41,382 bases of DNA from contig CANQYY010000017.1 of assembly GCA_947628225.1 (NCBI GenBank), positions 1-41,382 on the forward strand. Reading direction: 5' to 3'. Source of the DNA: an uncultured Lachnospiraceae bacterium. GTDB lineage: Bacteria; Bacillota; Clostridia; Lachnospirales; Lachnospiraceae. Numbering within the stretch: position 1 is the stretch's first letter; the number at the start of each line of letters is the position of its first letter. Below the pieces are notes generated by a model that searched no databases, was not told the origin of the DNA, and worked only from the letters and a program-made list of their open reading frames with translations. Both the position numbers and the translations under genes were made by a program. Shown here in pieces: positions 24,563-32,675 of this stretch.

Positions 24563-26332
24563 TCACGCTTGCTCTTTTTTTACTCGGCAAAAGCCGGTTA
24601 TCTGTATCTGGATGCTTCGCATTCCCTGATATTCGTTTATCTGCGGGTAATAGGTAAACGCCACGTCCAGTCTGTTTTCCTGCCCCGCATACATTCTGGC
24701 TAACTCCTGCGCTCCCCATTCCTCCCGGACAAAGGCGTCAAATTCATCCGCCTGCCGGAAGCACAGGGCGTCGCACTGACTGCCCCGGCTGTTTTCCACC
24801 CGGAGTTTCAATACCTGCTTTTCCCTGCCCAGACGCCACCCGCGCCGTATGGAAAAGTGCTGCTCGGCAAATATCGGCCTTGGGTTTCCCACGCCAAAGG
24901 GCTCCATCTCCGCCATCTGTTCGATCAGCCGCTCGCTCGCAAAACCAATGGGCATCGGGGCGTCAATCCGCACAACGGGCAGAAAGTCATCCTCCGTCAA
25001 TCCGGCGTTTTCGTTCAGGCGTCGGGTAAGCTCCGGCAAATCTTTTTCCCTCAGGGTCATTCCGGCCGCCATTTTATGTCCGCCAAACCGCACCATTAAA
25101 TCCCGGCACTCCATAAGCCCCCCGAACATGTGATAGGCTTCGATAGAACGTCCGGAGCCCTTTAGGAGGCCATCGGCGGTGCGGGTAAACACAATCGCCG
25201 GATGATTATATTTTTCCTTTACCCGTCCGGCGACAATCCCCACCAGACTCTCGTGCGTGTCCGGCAAAAAAAGAATCAAAAGCGGCGGCAGAATTCCCGT
25301 TTCCCGCAGTATTTTTTCCACCTGCGAAAAGGCCGCCTTTGCCCCCTCCTCGGTCATCTGTTTACGGGCTTCATTAATTTCTTTTAAATGCTGCGCTTTT
25401 TGGAGCGCCCGCTCCGGATCATCCTCCATCAAAAGAGAAAACGATTCTTTCACCGTGGCGATGCGCCCTGCTGCGTTAAAACAGGGGCCGAGAATGAATC
25501 CGACATGTCCGGCGTTTATCTTCCGCCCGGCAAGCCCCTGCACCTCCATCAGCGCCCGCAGGCCGGCATTTTTCGTGTGTGACAGAGCCTCCAGCCCGTA
25601 TTTTACCAAAATCCGGTTTTCTTCCCTTAGCTCCATCACATCCGCCACAGTAGCGATAGCTACATATTCCAGCAGCTCCTCCTTCTCCTCCGGCAAAATC
25701 CCGCAGGCGTCGTAGAGAGCGCAGATAAGCTTAAACGCCACCCCGGCGCCGCACAGGCCGGAGAAGGGATAAGTTTCATCCTCCCTCTTAATGTCCAGAA
25801 TGGCGTTCGCCGCCGGAAGCTTTTCCTGTATCTCATGGTGGTCGGTAACAATTACCGTCATGTTTTTTTCTCTGGCGAGAGCCACCTCCGGTATGGCGGC
25901 GATTCCGTTGTCGCAGGTAACCAGCACCGTTCTCCCTTCCGCCAGCGCCTCCTCAATAATGCGCTTATTGAGGCCGTACCCCTCTTTTACCCGGTCGGGA
26001 GTATAAATACGGCTGTCAATGCCCAGTCTTGTAAATCCCTTCCACAAAATGTACCCTGCAAAAATCCCGTCGCAATCGAAATCCGAGGCGATGGCAATTT
26101 TCTCCCCGCCCTCTATGGCGCGGCAGATCAATTCGACTGCCTGCTGCATATCCTTCATTTCCAGAGGATTATGTAAATCGACTAATGTCCCCCGGAGATA
26201 TTTCTCCATTTGGGGTAAATCGGTAATCCCCCGGTTAATCAGGCAGCGGACTACCAGGGGAGATACGCCGAGCCTTTTGGAAAGGCCATCAAAATCCCCC
26301 TTTTTTGTTTCAACAATCCATTTTTCGTGCAT
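24563..26332 (-). CDS. recJ: Single-stranded-DNA-specific exonuclease RecJ
   Basis: 589 aa. DHH phosphoesterase motifs: IASDFDCDGIFAGY (about 86), VTCDNGI, VTDHHE (about 168), GAGVAFKL. The DHHA1 half has GSGRS and FGGHKMAAGM (about 400-425). A C-terminal OB-fold follows. It degrades single-stranded DNA 5' to 3' in recombination and mismatch or base-excision repair, with Mn2+ or Mg2+. The ATG at 26332 has AAAGGA upstream; a TTG 15 bp earlier overlaps that SD. No clear sigma-A promoter is visible in the 100-nt leader, which contains a 13-codon ORF. Confidence 0.93.
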   Translation of the reverse strand: MHEKWIVETKKGDFDGLSKRLGVSPLVVRCLINRGITDLPQMEKYLRGTLVDLHNPLEMKDMQQAVELICRAIEGGEKIAIASDFDCDGIFAGYILWKGFTRLGIDSRIYTPDRVKEGYGLNKRIIEEALAEGRTVLVTCDNGIAAIPEVALAREKNMTVIVTDHHEIQEKLPAANAILDIKREDETYPFSGLCGAGVAFKLICALYDACGILPEEKEELLEYVAIATVADVMELREENRILVKYGLEALSHTKNAGLRALMEVQGLAGRKINAGHVGFILGPCFNAAGRIATVKESFSLLMEDDPERALQKAQHLKEINEARKQMTEEGAKAAFSQVEKILRETGILPPLLILFLPDTHESLVGIVAGRVKEKYNHPAIVFTRTADGLLKGSGRSIEAYHMFGGLMECRDLMVRFGGHKMAAGMTLREKDLPELTRRLNENAGLTEDDFLPVVRIDAPMPIGFASERLIEQMAEMEPFGVGNPRPIFAEQHFSIRRGWRLGREKQVLKLRVENSRGSQCDALCFRQADEFDAFVREEWGAQELARMYAGQENRLDVAFTYYPQINEYQGMRSIQIQITGFCRVKKEQA

Positions 26333-26343
26333 GAGGCTTCCTT

Positions 26344-26385
26344 TCAATTCTCAGTCGGCCGGTAAATATGGAGATTGGATTTCAT
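26344..26385 (-). other. Possible 13-codon upstream ORF before recJ
   Basis: ATG at 26385 with AGAGGATAACG upstream encodes MKSNLHIYRPTEN. Its stop (TGA) overlaps the purine-rich SD of recJ. It could couple translation to recJ or be chance. Confidence 0.25.
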
Positions 26386-26510
26386 CGTTATCCTCTTCTA
26401 TCTCATCCTATCTATGCTGCCGGATTATTCCTGTTCCTTTTTCAGTATAGCGGATTTTTCAAAAATTTTCTACCCCCTCTGCAAAAAGAGGCAAAACCGC
26501 CGCCCGCCTC

Positions 26511-26539
26511 TTGATTTTCCCCGCCCCACCCGTTACAAT
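26511..26539 (+). promoter_or_regulatory. Sigma-A promoter of prmA
   Basis: TTGATT (26511-26516), a 17-bp spacer and TACAAT (26534-26539), about 30 bp before the ATG at 26570. Its position rules out the long upstream extension of the prmA reading frame. Confidence 0.75.
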
Positions 26540-26569
26540 GGACATATCAGCATGAAAGGAGAAGTTCCT

Positions 26570-27520
26570 ATGAAATGGATTCGTTTTACCTTAGATACCC
26601 ATACCGAGGCGGTAGATATGCTAAGCTATATGCTGGAGGAAATCGGCGTAGAGGGAATTGAGATTGAAGACCATGTGCCATTAAGCGAAGAGGACAAAAA
26701 GAAAATGTTTGTGGATATTCTCCCGGATCCGGTGGAAAATGACGGAAGCGCTAAAGTACATTTTTACATGGAGCCGCAGAATTGTAATCCGGAAAAAATA
26801 ATGCTTCAGGTGCAGGATATTTTTCAGGAAATAAAACCCTTTTGCCATATCGGAAAAGGGACGGTTTCTCTATCGGAAACGGAAGATAAAGACTGGATAA
26901 ATAACTGGAAAACTTTCTTTAAGCCATTTCGGGCGTCAGAAACTATTGTCATCAAACCGACATGGGAAGAGTATGAAAAAGAAAGGGAGGAAGATATTGT
27001 AATCGAAATCGATCCCGGCATTGCCTTCGGAACCGGCTCCCACGAAACCACCAGACTCTGCATTCAGGCATTGGAAAAATATGTGGATTCCGGCGATTCC
27101 ATTCTAGATGTGGGCTGCGGCAGCGGTATTTTATCGATTGCCGCTTTAAAGCTCGGCGCCGGACATGCTACTGCTATTGATATTGATGAGGTTGCTGTTA
27201 AGGTTGCCGGAGAAAATATGGCGGTCAACCGGATTCCTTCCTCACAGTACGCCCTGTTTGACGGCGATTTGATCACCAACTCCTACCTGAAGGTAAAAGC
27301 CGGCGCCGGGCATGATATTGTAGTGGCAAATATTCTGGCAGATGTTATCATCCCGCTCACCGGAGTTATCCGCCCTCATTTAAAAAAAGGCGGTTTTTAC
27401 ATCACCTCCGGTATTATTGATACGAAGGAGGAAGAAGTCCGGGACGCGCTTGTCAGGAATGGATTTAAGATTCTTGGAGTAGAACATATGAAAGAATGGC
27501 GCTGCTTTATCGCGACATAA
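26570..27520 (+). CDS. prmA: Ribosomal protein L11 methyltransferase PrmA
   Basis: 316 aa from the ATG at 26570 (MKWIRFTLDTHTEAVDML), with AAAGGAG upstream. The N-terminal domain recognises L11. The SAM-binding motif is ILDVGCGSGILSIAALKLGA (about 179), with acidic TAIDIDEVAV after it and the NILADVI motif near 255. It trimethylates lysines and the N-terminus of L11. FGTGSHETTRLC is the conserved GTGxH segment. It stands alone, convergent with tRNA-Leu. In many Firmicutes prmA is followed by rsmE; that neighbour is missing here. Confidence 0.93.
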   Translation: MKWIRFTLDTHTEAVDMLSYMLEEIGVEGIEIEDHVPLSEEDKKKMFVDILPDPVENDGSAKVHFYMEPQNCNPEKIMLQVQDIFQEIKPFCHIGKGTVSLSETEDKDWINNWKTFFKPFRASETIVIKPTWEEYEKEREEDIVIEIDPGIAFGTGSHETTRLCIQALEKYVDSGDSILDVGCGSGILSIAALKLGAGHATAIDIDEVAVKVAGENMAVNRIPSSQYALFDGDLITNSYLKVKAGAGHDIVVANILADVIIPLTGVIRPHLKKGGFYITSGIIDTKEEEVRDALVRNGFKILGVEHMKEWRCFIAT

Positions 27521-27550
27521 CACAGGAGCGCGCCTCCTGTCAGCCGCATA

Positions 27551-27590
27551 GAAAAAAGGCAGTCAACATCCGGTGATGTCGACTGCCTTT
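27551..27590. terminator. Bidirectional terminator between prmA and tRNA-Leu
   Basis: GGCAGTCAACATC (27558-27570) pairs with GATGTCGACTGCC (27575-27587) around a CGGT loop. The minus strand ends in T6, stopping the tRNA transcript. The plus strand ends in TTTCCTTTC. A second small palindrome, ACAGGAG...CTCCTGT, lies at about 27522-27540. Confidence 0.85.
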
Positions 27591-27601
27591 CCTTTCGTTT
27601 A

Positions 27602-27684
27602 TGCGGATAACAGGACTTGAACCTGCACGGGGGTTGCCCACTAGAACCTAAATCTAGCGCGTCTGCCAATTCCGCCATATCCGC
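27602..27684 (-). tRNA. tRNA-Leu (anticodon UAG)
   Basis: Minus-strand sequence starts GCGGATATGGCGGAATTGGC and folds as a class II tRNA of 83 nt. The acceptor GCGGATA pairs with TATCCGC, the anticodon stem CTAGA/TCTAG closes the loop TTTAGGT with anticodon TAG, a long variable arm follows, and the T-arm is CAGG-TTCAAGT-CCTG. CCA is not encoded. It has its own perfect promoter and terminator. Confidence 0.97.
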
Positions 27685-27695
27685 AAACATGGTAC

Positions 27696-27725
27696 ATTAT
27701 ATCAGACCGCCCGCTTCTATGTCAA
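27696..27725 (-). promoter_or_regulatory. Consensus sigma-A promoter of tRNA-Leu
   Basis: Perfect TTGACA (27720-27725) and perfect TATAAT (27696-27701) with an 18-bp spacer. Confidence 0.88.
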
Positions 27726-27752
27726 TCCCTTCCGGCAGGCGTGTTTCCCCAT

Positions 27753-28595
27753 CTATTCTATTTCAAGAAAACGTTTGATTCTTCTCATTTTTTCCTTTGT
27801 CATACGGTATCCATGCCAATAGGACATTTCCAGACGGCGTATATCGCTCTCAAAGCTGTTCAAAAGATGATTAGGGCGGAGTATCAATGCTTTTCCCTCT
27901 TTTACTAATTCATCACAATATTGGACTGCCTCGTTATAGAGATTGGGACGCTCCAAAATCGCGCGCCTGATTTCCGGATAACGGCGTCCCAGCATACGGG
28001 CGCCCATCTTGTCATATTTTCCAATACGCTTCACATAACCGCGGGGCTGCGTCAATATGATCAATAGCTTATCGCATCCATCCTCCATCGCCTTTTTTAC
28101 CGGAATCGGATCGCTTATCCCGCCGTCATAATACTTATTTCCATCCAATTCGATTGCCGGAAAAAACATCGGGAGCGCGCAGGTGGCGCGAAGCATCGTA
28201 TATTTATCATCCATCTCCATCGCATCTTTATACTCTGCTTTCCCGGTTTCTGCATTTGTGACGCCCACCAGACATTTTCCCTTGTATTGGAAAAAGGTTT
28301 CGCGGTCGAAAGGAATTAATTTATTTGGTATTTCATCAAAAACGAAATCCAGTCCAAAAATACTTCTGCTTTTTTTCCAGTTGCTTCTGCTCATATAACG
28401 TTTATCATTACGGTACTTCTGCATAATCTCCAGATTTCTCTGGGGCTGTTTTGAAATATAGGAAACACCGTTGGATATGCCGGCGGAAACACCGATGCAG
28501 TAAGGAAGTAAAATATTTTCTGATAACAGGGCATCCAATGCCCCTGAGCTGAATACCGGGCGGAACGTACCGCCCTCCAAAACAATTCCTGTCAC
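27753..28595 (-). CDS. Patatin-like phospholipase family protein
   Basis: 280 aa. The catalytic dyad motifs are present: nucleophile elbow GVSAGISNG (Ser at about 38) and YYDGGISDPIPV (Asp in DGG near 158). The oxyanion segment is VLEGGTFRPVFSSGALDAL near the N-terminus. It has no signal peptide, so it is a cytoplasmic acyl hydrolase acting on membrane lipids or acyl esters. The start is GTG at 28595 with AAAGGAG seven bases upstream. It belongs to the bacterial YjjU/RssA-like patatins common in Firmicutes. Its promoter is at 28635-28663 and it appears monocistronic. Confidence 0.88.
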   Translation of the reverse strand: MTGIVLEGGTFRPVFSSGALDALLSENILLPYCIGVSAGISNGVSYISKQPQRNLEIMQKYRNDKRYMSRSNWKKSRSIFGLDFVFDEIPNKLIPFDRETFFQYKGKCLVGVTNAETGKAEYKDAMEMDDKYTMLRATCALPMFFPAIELDGNKYYDGGISDPIPVKKAMEDGCDKLLIILTQPRGYVKRIGKYDKMGARMLGRRYPEIRRAILERPNLYNEAVQYCDELVKEGKALILRPNHLLNSFESDIRRLEMSYWHGYRMTKEKMRRIKRFLEIE

Positions 28596-28634
28596 GTCCT
28601 GACTCCTTTCCCTGTTAATCTATTATCATGTTCC

Positions 28635-28663
28635 ATTATACAAAATTATGATTGGCAAGGCAA
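28635..28663 (-). promoter_or_regulatory. Sigma-A promoter of the patatin gene
   Basis: TTGCCT (28658-28663), a 17-bp spacer and TATAAT (28635-28640). Confidence 0.6.
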
Positions 28664-28678
28664 CCACTTTCTGCCTTG

Positions 28679-28717
28679 TCAAAAAGGGTACGAAGCGCCG
28701 ACACGCTCCGTACCCTT
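28679..28717 (-). terminator. Terminator of the CE4 gene
   Basis: AAGGGTACG and CGTACCCTT arms (28684-28692 and 28709-28717) around an AGCG/CGCT-bearing loop, followed on the minus strand by TTTTTGA. Confidence 0.85.
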
Positions 28718-28752
28718 CCGGCATACCATTTTAAGCTAAAGCCTTTTCATGC

Positions 28753-30420
28753 CTAACATCTGCTATATTCGGTTCCTGTCATTAAGGTTTTATTTTTTGC
28801 CTTAAAAAGTTCCGATACAGAAACGACCTGATACCCTTGTTCATTAATAAAATAATCTAACAGCGTATCAATCGCCTCTACCGTATTCGCCTCTGTTTCA
28901 TGCATAAGGACAATATCGCCATCTTTGGCTTTTTTCACATTCTCTATGATTTCTTGCGTTGTTGCTTTATTCCAATCCTTACTGTCAATAGAGGAATTAA
29001 TAAACGGAGCCTTAATATAAGCCTTCATAGTGGAGCTTACCGCCAGTTCCGGCGCCCGGAACAAAAAGTTGGAGTAACCGGTAGCCTCTTTTAAAAGCGC
29101 ATTCGTCTTTTCAACAGACTCTTTTACGCTCTTCTCACCCATAGAAGACATATTGCTCCATTCATAGGAATGGTTACCGACTTCAAATCCATTCTCCTTA
29201 GCCTGTTTAATTTCCTCTTTGCCCGAAGCATTGATCCGGCTGCCAATATAGAAGAAGGTAGCATGAGCATTATACTTCTTTAATGCCGCCTGGATTTTCA
29301 TACTCTTACTGGTGCTGGCAGTCCCCTCCGGACCGTCGTCAAAGGTAAATGCCACCATTGGCTTGCTCGTGTCAATCCAGCTGATATCGGTTCCCTCATA
29401 GGAAAATTCTTCCGGCGCATAGGTTGGGCCGGGAGTCGGCGTCGGATCAACCGGCGCATTCGGATCCGGATATACGGCGCCGGATTTCGCCACAAACTCA
29501 ATTCCGGTAATGGTAACACTGGTAAGCTTCTTCGGCCAGGCATAGGTGGCATTCATCGGCTGAATGTTGATTCCCATTACCGTTCCGGCAATCGTTTCTC
29601 CCACCAGACTTACCGTTGCTGTATTTCCGGTGGCTGTCATTCCGTAAGTATAAGCAACCCCATTGGCATAGCCATCTAATGTAGTGCTGTCTTGTGCCAC
29701 ACCAATCTTTCCCTGTACATAATCCGAGGTATCATTATCTTCAAATTCAAGAGAATATGTTACCTTCAGACTGCTGAACAGCTTTAAGTCAAAGCGGCTC
29801 TCAATCTGGTCGCTAAAATCAATCTTTGCCGGACTGGAGGTAAAGGTAGTCTTATATTTGCTTAAATCGATTACGATATTTTTAACCGGCTCCGGCACAT
29901 AGGTGGAACCCGGCTGAGCGGTATCGGCGGGCGGCGTTGTCGTAGTGTCACCCGGTACATAAGTTGATCCCGGCTGAGCAGTATCGGCGGGCGGCGTCGG
30001 GGTTTTTACCGTTATGATCGGCTTTTGCGTAATGCCTGAGCCCGGCGTCTTGTTCGGCTTTGAGGTATTAATTGGCTGTTTTCCGTCCTTGTTCTTATTC
30101 TTTACCGTTACCTTGCAGGACAGTTTCTTTTTTCCTACCTTAGCAACAACAACCGCTTTTCCTGCCTTTTTCCCCTTGATTGTAACACTGCTCTTTTTCT
30201 TCTTTGTTATCTTAATGTATTTTTTTCCTTTTTTGATCGACCATTTTGCTTTCTTCTTTGTGTTCTTCACAGTAATGGTTTTTTTCTTTCCGACCTCAAC
30301 CGTTACTTTTTTCTTGTTCAGCTTTGGCTTCTTCGCTGCAGAAACCTGATTCACAGATATTCCCGTCACAAGGGAAAACACTAATAACAGGCTCAACAGC
30401 ATCTTTGTTTTTTGTTTCAT
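28753..30420 (-). CDS. Secreted CE4 polysaccharide deacetylase with Lys-rich Ig-like module
   Basis: 555 aa from the ATG at 30420, with GAGGAGG six bases upstream. Order: signal peptide (about 1-28, ending VSAA); Lys-rich Ig-like domain (about 29-115); Pro/Thr linker with a duplicated PPADTAQPGSTYVP unit; a beta-rich CBM-like domain (about 180-315); a second linker; NodB deacetylase domain (about 350-555). NodB motifs: VAFTFDDGP (catalytic and metal Asp), HSYEW in place of the usual H(S/T)xxH, FRAPE, DSKDW and LMHE. The second metal His is thus Trp, so metal binding may be altered. Likely an acetylxylan esterase or a peptidoglycan/chitin deacetylase; the nearby xylanase with the same module favours xylan. 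Confidence 0.85.
   Translation of the reverse strand: MKQKTKMLLSLLLVFSLVTGISVNQVSAAKKPKLNKKKVTVEVGKKKTITVKNTKKKAKWSIKKGKKYIKITKKKKSSVTIKGKKAGKAVVVAKVGKKKLSCKVTVKNKNKDGKQPINTSKPNKTPGSGITQKPIITVKTPTPPADTAQPGSTYVPGDTTTTPPADTAQPGSTYVPEPVKNIVIDLSKYKTTFTSSPAKIDFSDQIESRFDLKLFSSLKVTYSLEFEDNDTSDYVQGKIGVAQDSTTLDGYANGVAYTYGMTATGNTATVSLVGETIAGTVMGINIQPMNATYAWPKKLTSVTITGIEFVAKSGAVYPDPNAPVDPTPTPGPTYAPEEFSYEGTDISWIDTSKPMVAFTFDDGPEGTASTSKSMKIQAALKKYNAHATFFYIGSRINASGKEEIKQAKENGFEVGNHSYEWSNMSSMGEKSVKESVEKTNALLKEATGYSNFLFRAPELAVSSTMKAYIKAPFINSSIDSKDWNKATTQEIIENVKKAKDGDIVLMHETEANTVEAIDTLLDYFINEQGYQVVSVSELFKAKNKTLMTGTEYSRC
29891..29997 (-). repeat. 60-bp-period tandem duplication in the CE4 linker
   Basis: Two near-identical stretches of about 47 bp (29891-29937 and 29951-29997) encode two copies of PPADTAQPGSTYVP. 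The period is 20 codons, so copy number could vary in frame. Confidence 0.8.
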
Positions 30421-30455
30421 AGTAAACCTCCTCGTCATTATAATTAAGTATTATC

Positions 30456-30484
30456 ATTATATTATTAATTTGAAAAAATCTTAA
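30456..30484 (-). promoter_or_regulatory. Sigma-A promoter candidate of the CE4 gene
   Basis: TTAAGA (30479-30484), a 17-bp spacer and TATAAT (30456-30461) in the short AT-rich gap after the L,D-transpeptidase gene. Confidence 0.5.
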
Positions 30485-30491
30485 TAGTAAA

Positions 30492-31031
30492 TCAAGAAAT
30501 AATTTCTAATATACAATCGTGTCTGATTTGCCGTAACAGGAGCTTCATCATTCTCTCCGGGATGGAAATGCAGCCTGCCGTCGGATGTCCCTGGGCGCAG
30601 TGGAGAAAAATACCGGAGCCCCTGCCGGGTATACATTCTTTATTATAATCGGTTGCCAGCGCATAGTGATAGGCAGTCCCCATGGAAACTAGATGTTCCG
30701 CGCTTTTCCAATCTTTTTCTACCGTCCCTTCCTCCACCAGACGGTTATAATAAATGGAGGAAACATCATCCACCATATAGCAGTTTTCATTTATTTTCAG
30801 GTAAGGGAATACCGTCCCGGGATTTTCCCTGCTGCCAAAGGCATACAAAAATTTCAGTTTACCCGTTGGCGTCTTATTGTCCCCCTCCCGCTCTTTCCCC
30901 AGCCCGTTTTTCCCAATCCAGCCCCGGGTAAAGAAGCGTTGTCGCCAGTTTCCTTTTTCATCCTTCTCCAGCAGGGATACCAATGCCCGGACCCCCTCTG
31001 CCTTCACGAAAAGTTTTTGTTCGTTTTCCAT
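30492..31031 (-). CDS. L,D-transpeptidase (YkuD) family protein without export signal
   Basis: 179 aa. The YkuD signature is complete: GSGIFLHCAQGHPTAGCISI, with the His, then TAGC containing the catalytic Cys (about 155). An upstream GDNKTPTGKLKF is the usual substrate-loop motif. Classical family members cross-link peptidoglycan peptides outside the cell, but this one begins MENEQKLFVKAEGVRAL with no signal peptide or membrane helix. It may act in the cytoplasm, be released by lysis, or use a non-classical route. SD is weak (GGAG, 11 bases). It lies between the GH10 and CE4 genes on the same strand. Confidence 0.85.
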   Translation of the reverse strand: MENEQKLFVKAEGVRALVSLLEKDEKGNWRQRFFTRGWIGKNGLGKEREGDNKTPTGKLKFLYAFGSRENPGTVFPYLKINENCYMVDDVSSIYYNRLVEEGTVEKDWKSAEHLVSMGTAYHYALATDYNKECIPGRGSGIFLHCAQGHPTAGCISIPERMMKLLLRQIRHDCILEIIS

Positions 31032-31113
31032 TCCATTCTACGCTCCGAACCATTCCCGCTTTCGTTTAATATATGGAACCGCCCCGCCTAATAGTACCAT
31101 GTCCCGCTGTATT

Positions 31114-32649
31114 TTATTTCAATACATCATATACATTTTTAAACGAATCCTTTACTCCGTAAAGTTCATCAAACAGTCCGCAGTAGGGGCCGTTCATGGA
31201 ATAGCCGTAGGAGCCCGGCGTCAGAGTCGGGTCGTCGAACATCCCCCAGATGCTCACTGCCTTTAATGGCTTATTGGCGCCGGCATTTATCTGGACAAAC
31301 ATCTGGAACAGTTTTTTGTAAAACTCCGCATGCTTCTTTTTATTCTTTGCGCTGCCGGAATAATTGCGCACCGCCATTTCCGTCAGCTGCACTTCCATGC
31401 CCAAAGAGGCGTATTTTTGAATTGCCTCCCTTATCATGGAAATATTTGCTGTATCCATGCATCCCGTCTGGGTTCCGTAACCTCCGATATATCCCTGCAT
31501 GCCAACACCGTCGCAGAGCTTTCTGTACTTGCCGGACGAATCCTTGGCATAGTGGTTGATGCTGGTGACCAGATTGCAGATTTCCTCCCTCTTTGCCGCA
31601 AAAAAAGCATTATAGTCATTGTAATACAGTTTAATGTCTGCGCCCAATGCCTCAATCGTATTTCTGGCATACAAAAATGCCTGCTCGACATAATCGCTTC
31701 CCAGTATTTTATAAAATTGGTTATCGGTTCTCAGATTTCTCTTATCCGTCCCCACAGAGCTGTCCGCCACCGCCTCATTTACCACATCCCAGCAATACAG
31801 CGTGCCGGGATATTTCTTTTCAAAGTGGGTGATGACATCCTGAATATAATATTGCAGACGTTTTTGCATAACTGCCTTGCTTACATATTTTTTATCCTGA
31901 TCATATCCCTCGCGGAAGAACCAGTCTGACATATAGGCATGCCATACAAGGACATGTCCCCGTATTTTAATTCCATTTGCTTTGGCAAAGTCCATAATGG
32001 CATCTGCCATTGCATAATTCATAACCGGCATCCCATTTTTATTTTGCATGGATTTTTTCTGGTCTAACAGAGAATAGGCTTTAAATTCATTTCCCGCCGT
32101 CAAACTGTTAAAATGGTACTTAACCAGATTTTTATAATTGGCATCCGACATGTACCCATAATTTACCACCGTTCCCATTTTCATGCCATGTTTTGCCGCG
32201 AGTTTTGCCAGAGAAGCATACTGGGTCGTTGCCTTTTTTACATTTGCCTTTATCTTTGCCGCCCTGGACACATATACCTTTACCTTTATCTTACAGGACA
32301 GCGTAGTCTTATATACTTTTTTCTTTCCTTTTCGGCGGTAACGGATCACCGCCCTGACTTTTGTGCTCCCGGTCTTTTTCCCTTTCAGTTTAACCGAGGT
32401 TTTCTTCTTCTTAGAAAAAGAAGCAAGTTTCTTGTTCTTAATCTTCCAAACGGTCTTTACGATTTTTTTCGTACCATTCTTTTTTACCTTCAACGTCTTC
32501 TTTTTGCCGATATATACCGTCATTTTCTTTGCGGAAAGTTTCGGCTTCTTCGCCGCCTCCGCCGGACAGCTGTTAAAGGCTGCCCCCATACTCAGCAGCA
32601 TACACATCGTCAGAAAAAATGCGACAACACGATTTCTTATTTTTCCCAC
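31114..32649 (-). CDS. Secreted GH10 endo-1,4-beta-xylanase with Lys-rich Ig-like module
   Basis: 511 aa. Signal peptide (VVAFFLTMCMLLSMGAAF, cleavage near AEAA), Lys-rich Ig-like domain (about 30-125, starting KKPKLSAKKMTVYIGKKKT), then a GH10 TIM barrel. Family marks are FNSLTAGNEFK, GHVLVWHAYMSDWFF, the acid/base Glu in WDVVNEAVAD, LYYNDYNAF, and the nucleophile Glu in VQLTEMAV. WGMFDDPTLTPG near the end fits the usual WG-x-D segment. It hydrolyses xylan backbones outside the cell. The ATG at 32658 abuts GGAGG; the GTG at 32649 is nine bases away and is preferred. The gene follows the sigma-D-promoted gene by 26 bp and has no usable promoter of its own. Confidence 0.9.
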   Translation of the reverse strand: MGKIRNRVVAFFLTMCMLLSMGAAFNSCPAEAAKKPKLSAKKMTVYIGKKKTLKVKKNGTKKIVKTVWKIKNKKLASFSKKKKTSVKLKGKKTGSTKVRAVIRYRRKGKKKVYKTTLSCKIKVKVYVSRAAKIKANVKKATTQYASLAKLAAKHGMKMGTVVNYGYMSDANYKNLVKYHFNSLTAGNEFKAYSLLDQKKSMQNKNGMPVMNYAMADAIMDFAKANGIKIRGHVLVWHAYMSDWFFREGYDQDKKYVSKAVMQKRLQYYIQDVITHFEKKYPGTLYCWDVVNEAVADSSVGTDKRNLRTDNQFYKILGSDYVEQAFLYARNTIEALGADIKLYYNDYNAFFAAKREEICNLVTSINHYAKDSSGKYRKLCDGVGMQGYIGGYGTQTGCMDTANISMIREAIQKYASLGMEVQLTEMAVRNYSGSAKNKKKHAEFYKKLFQMFVQINAGANKPLKAVSIWGMFDDPTLTPGSYGYSMNGPYCGLFDELYGVKDSFKNVYDVLK

Positions 32650-32675
32650 TATCTTCATCCTCCATTTATACTATA

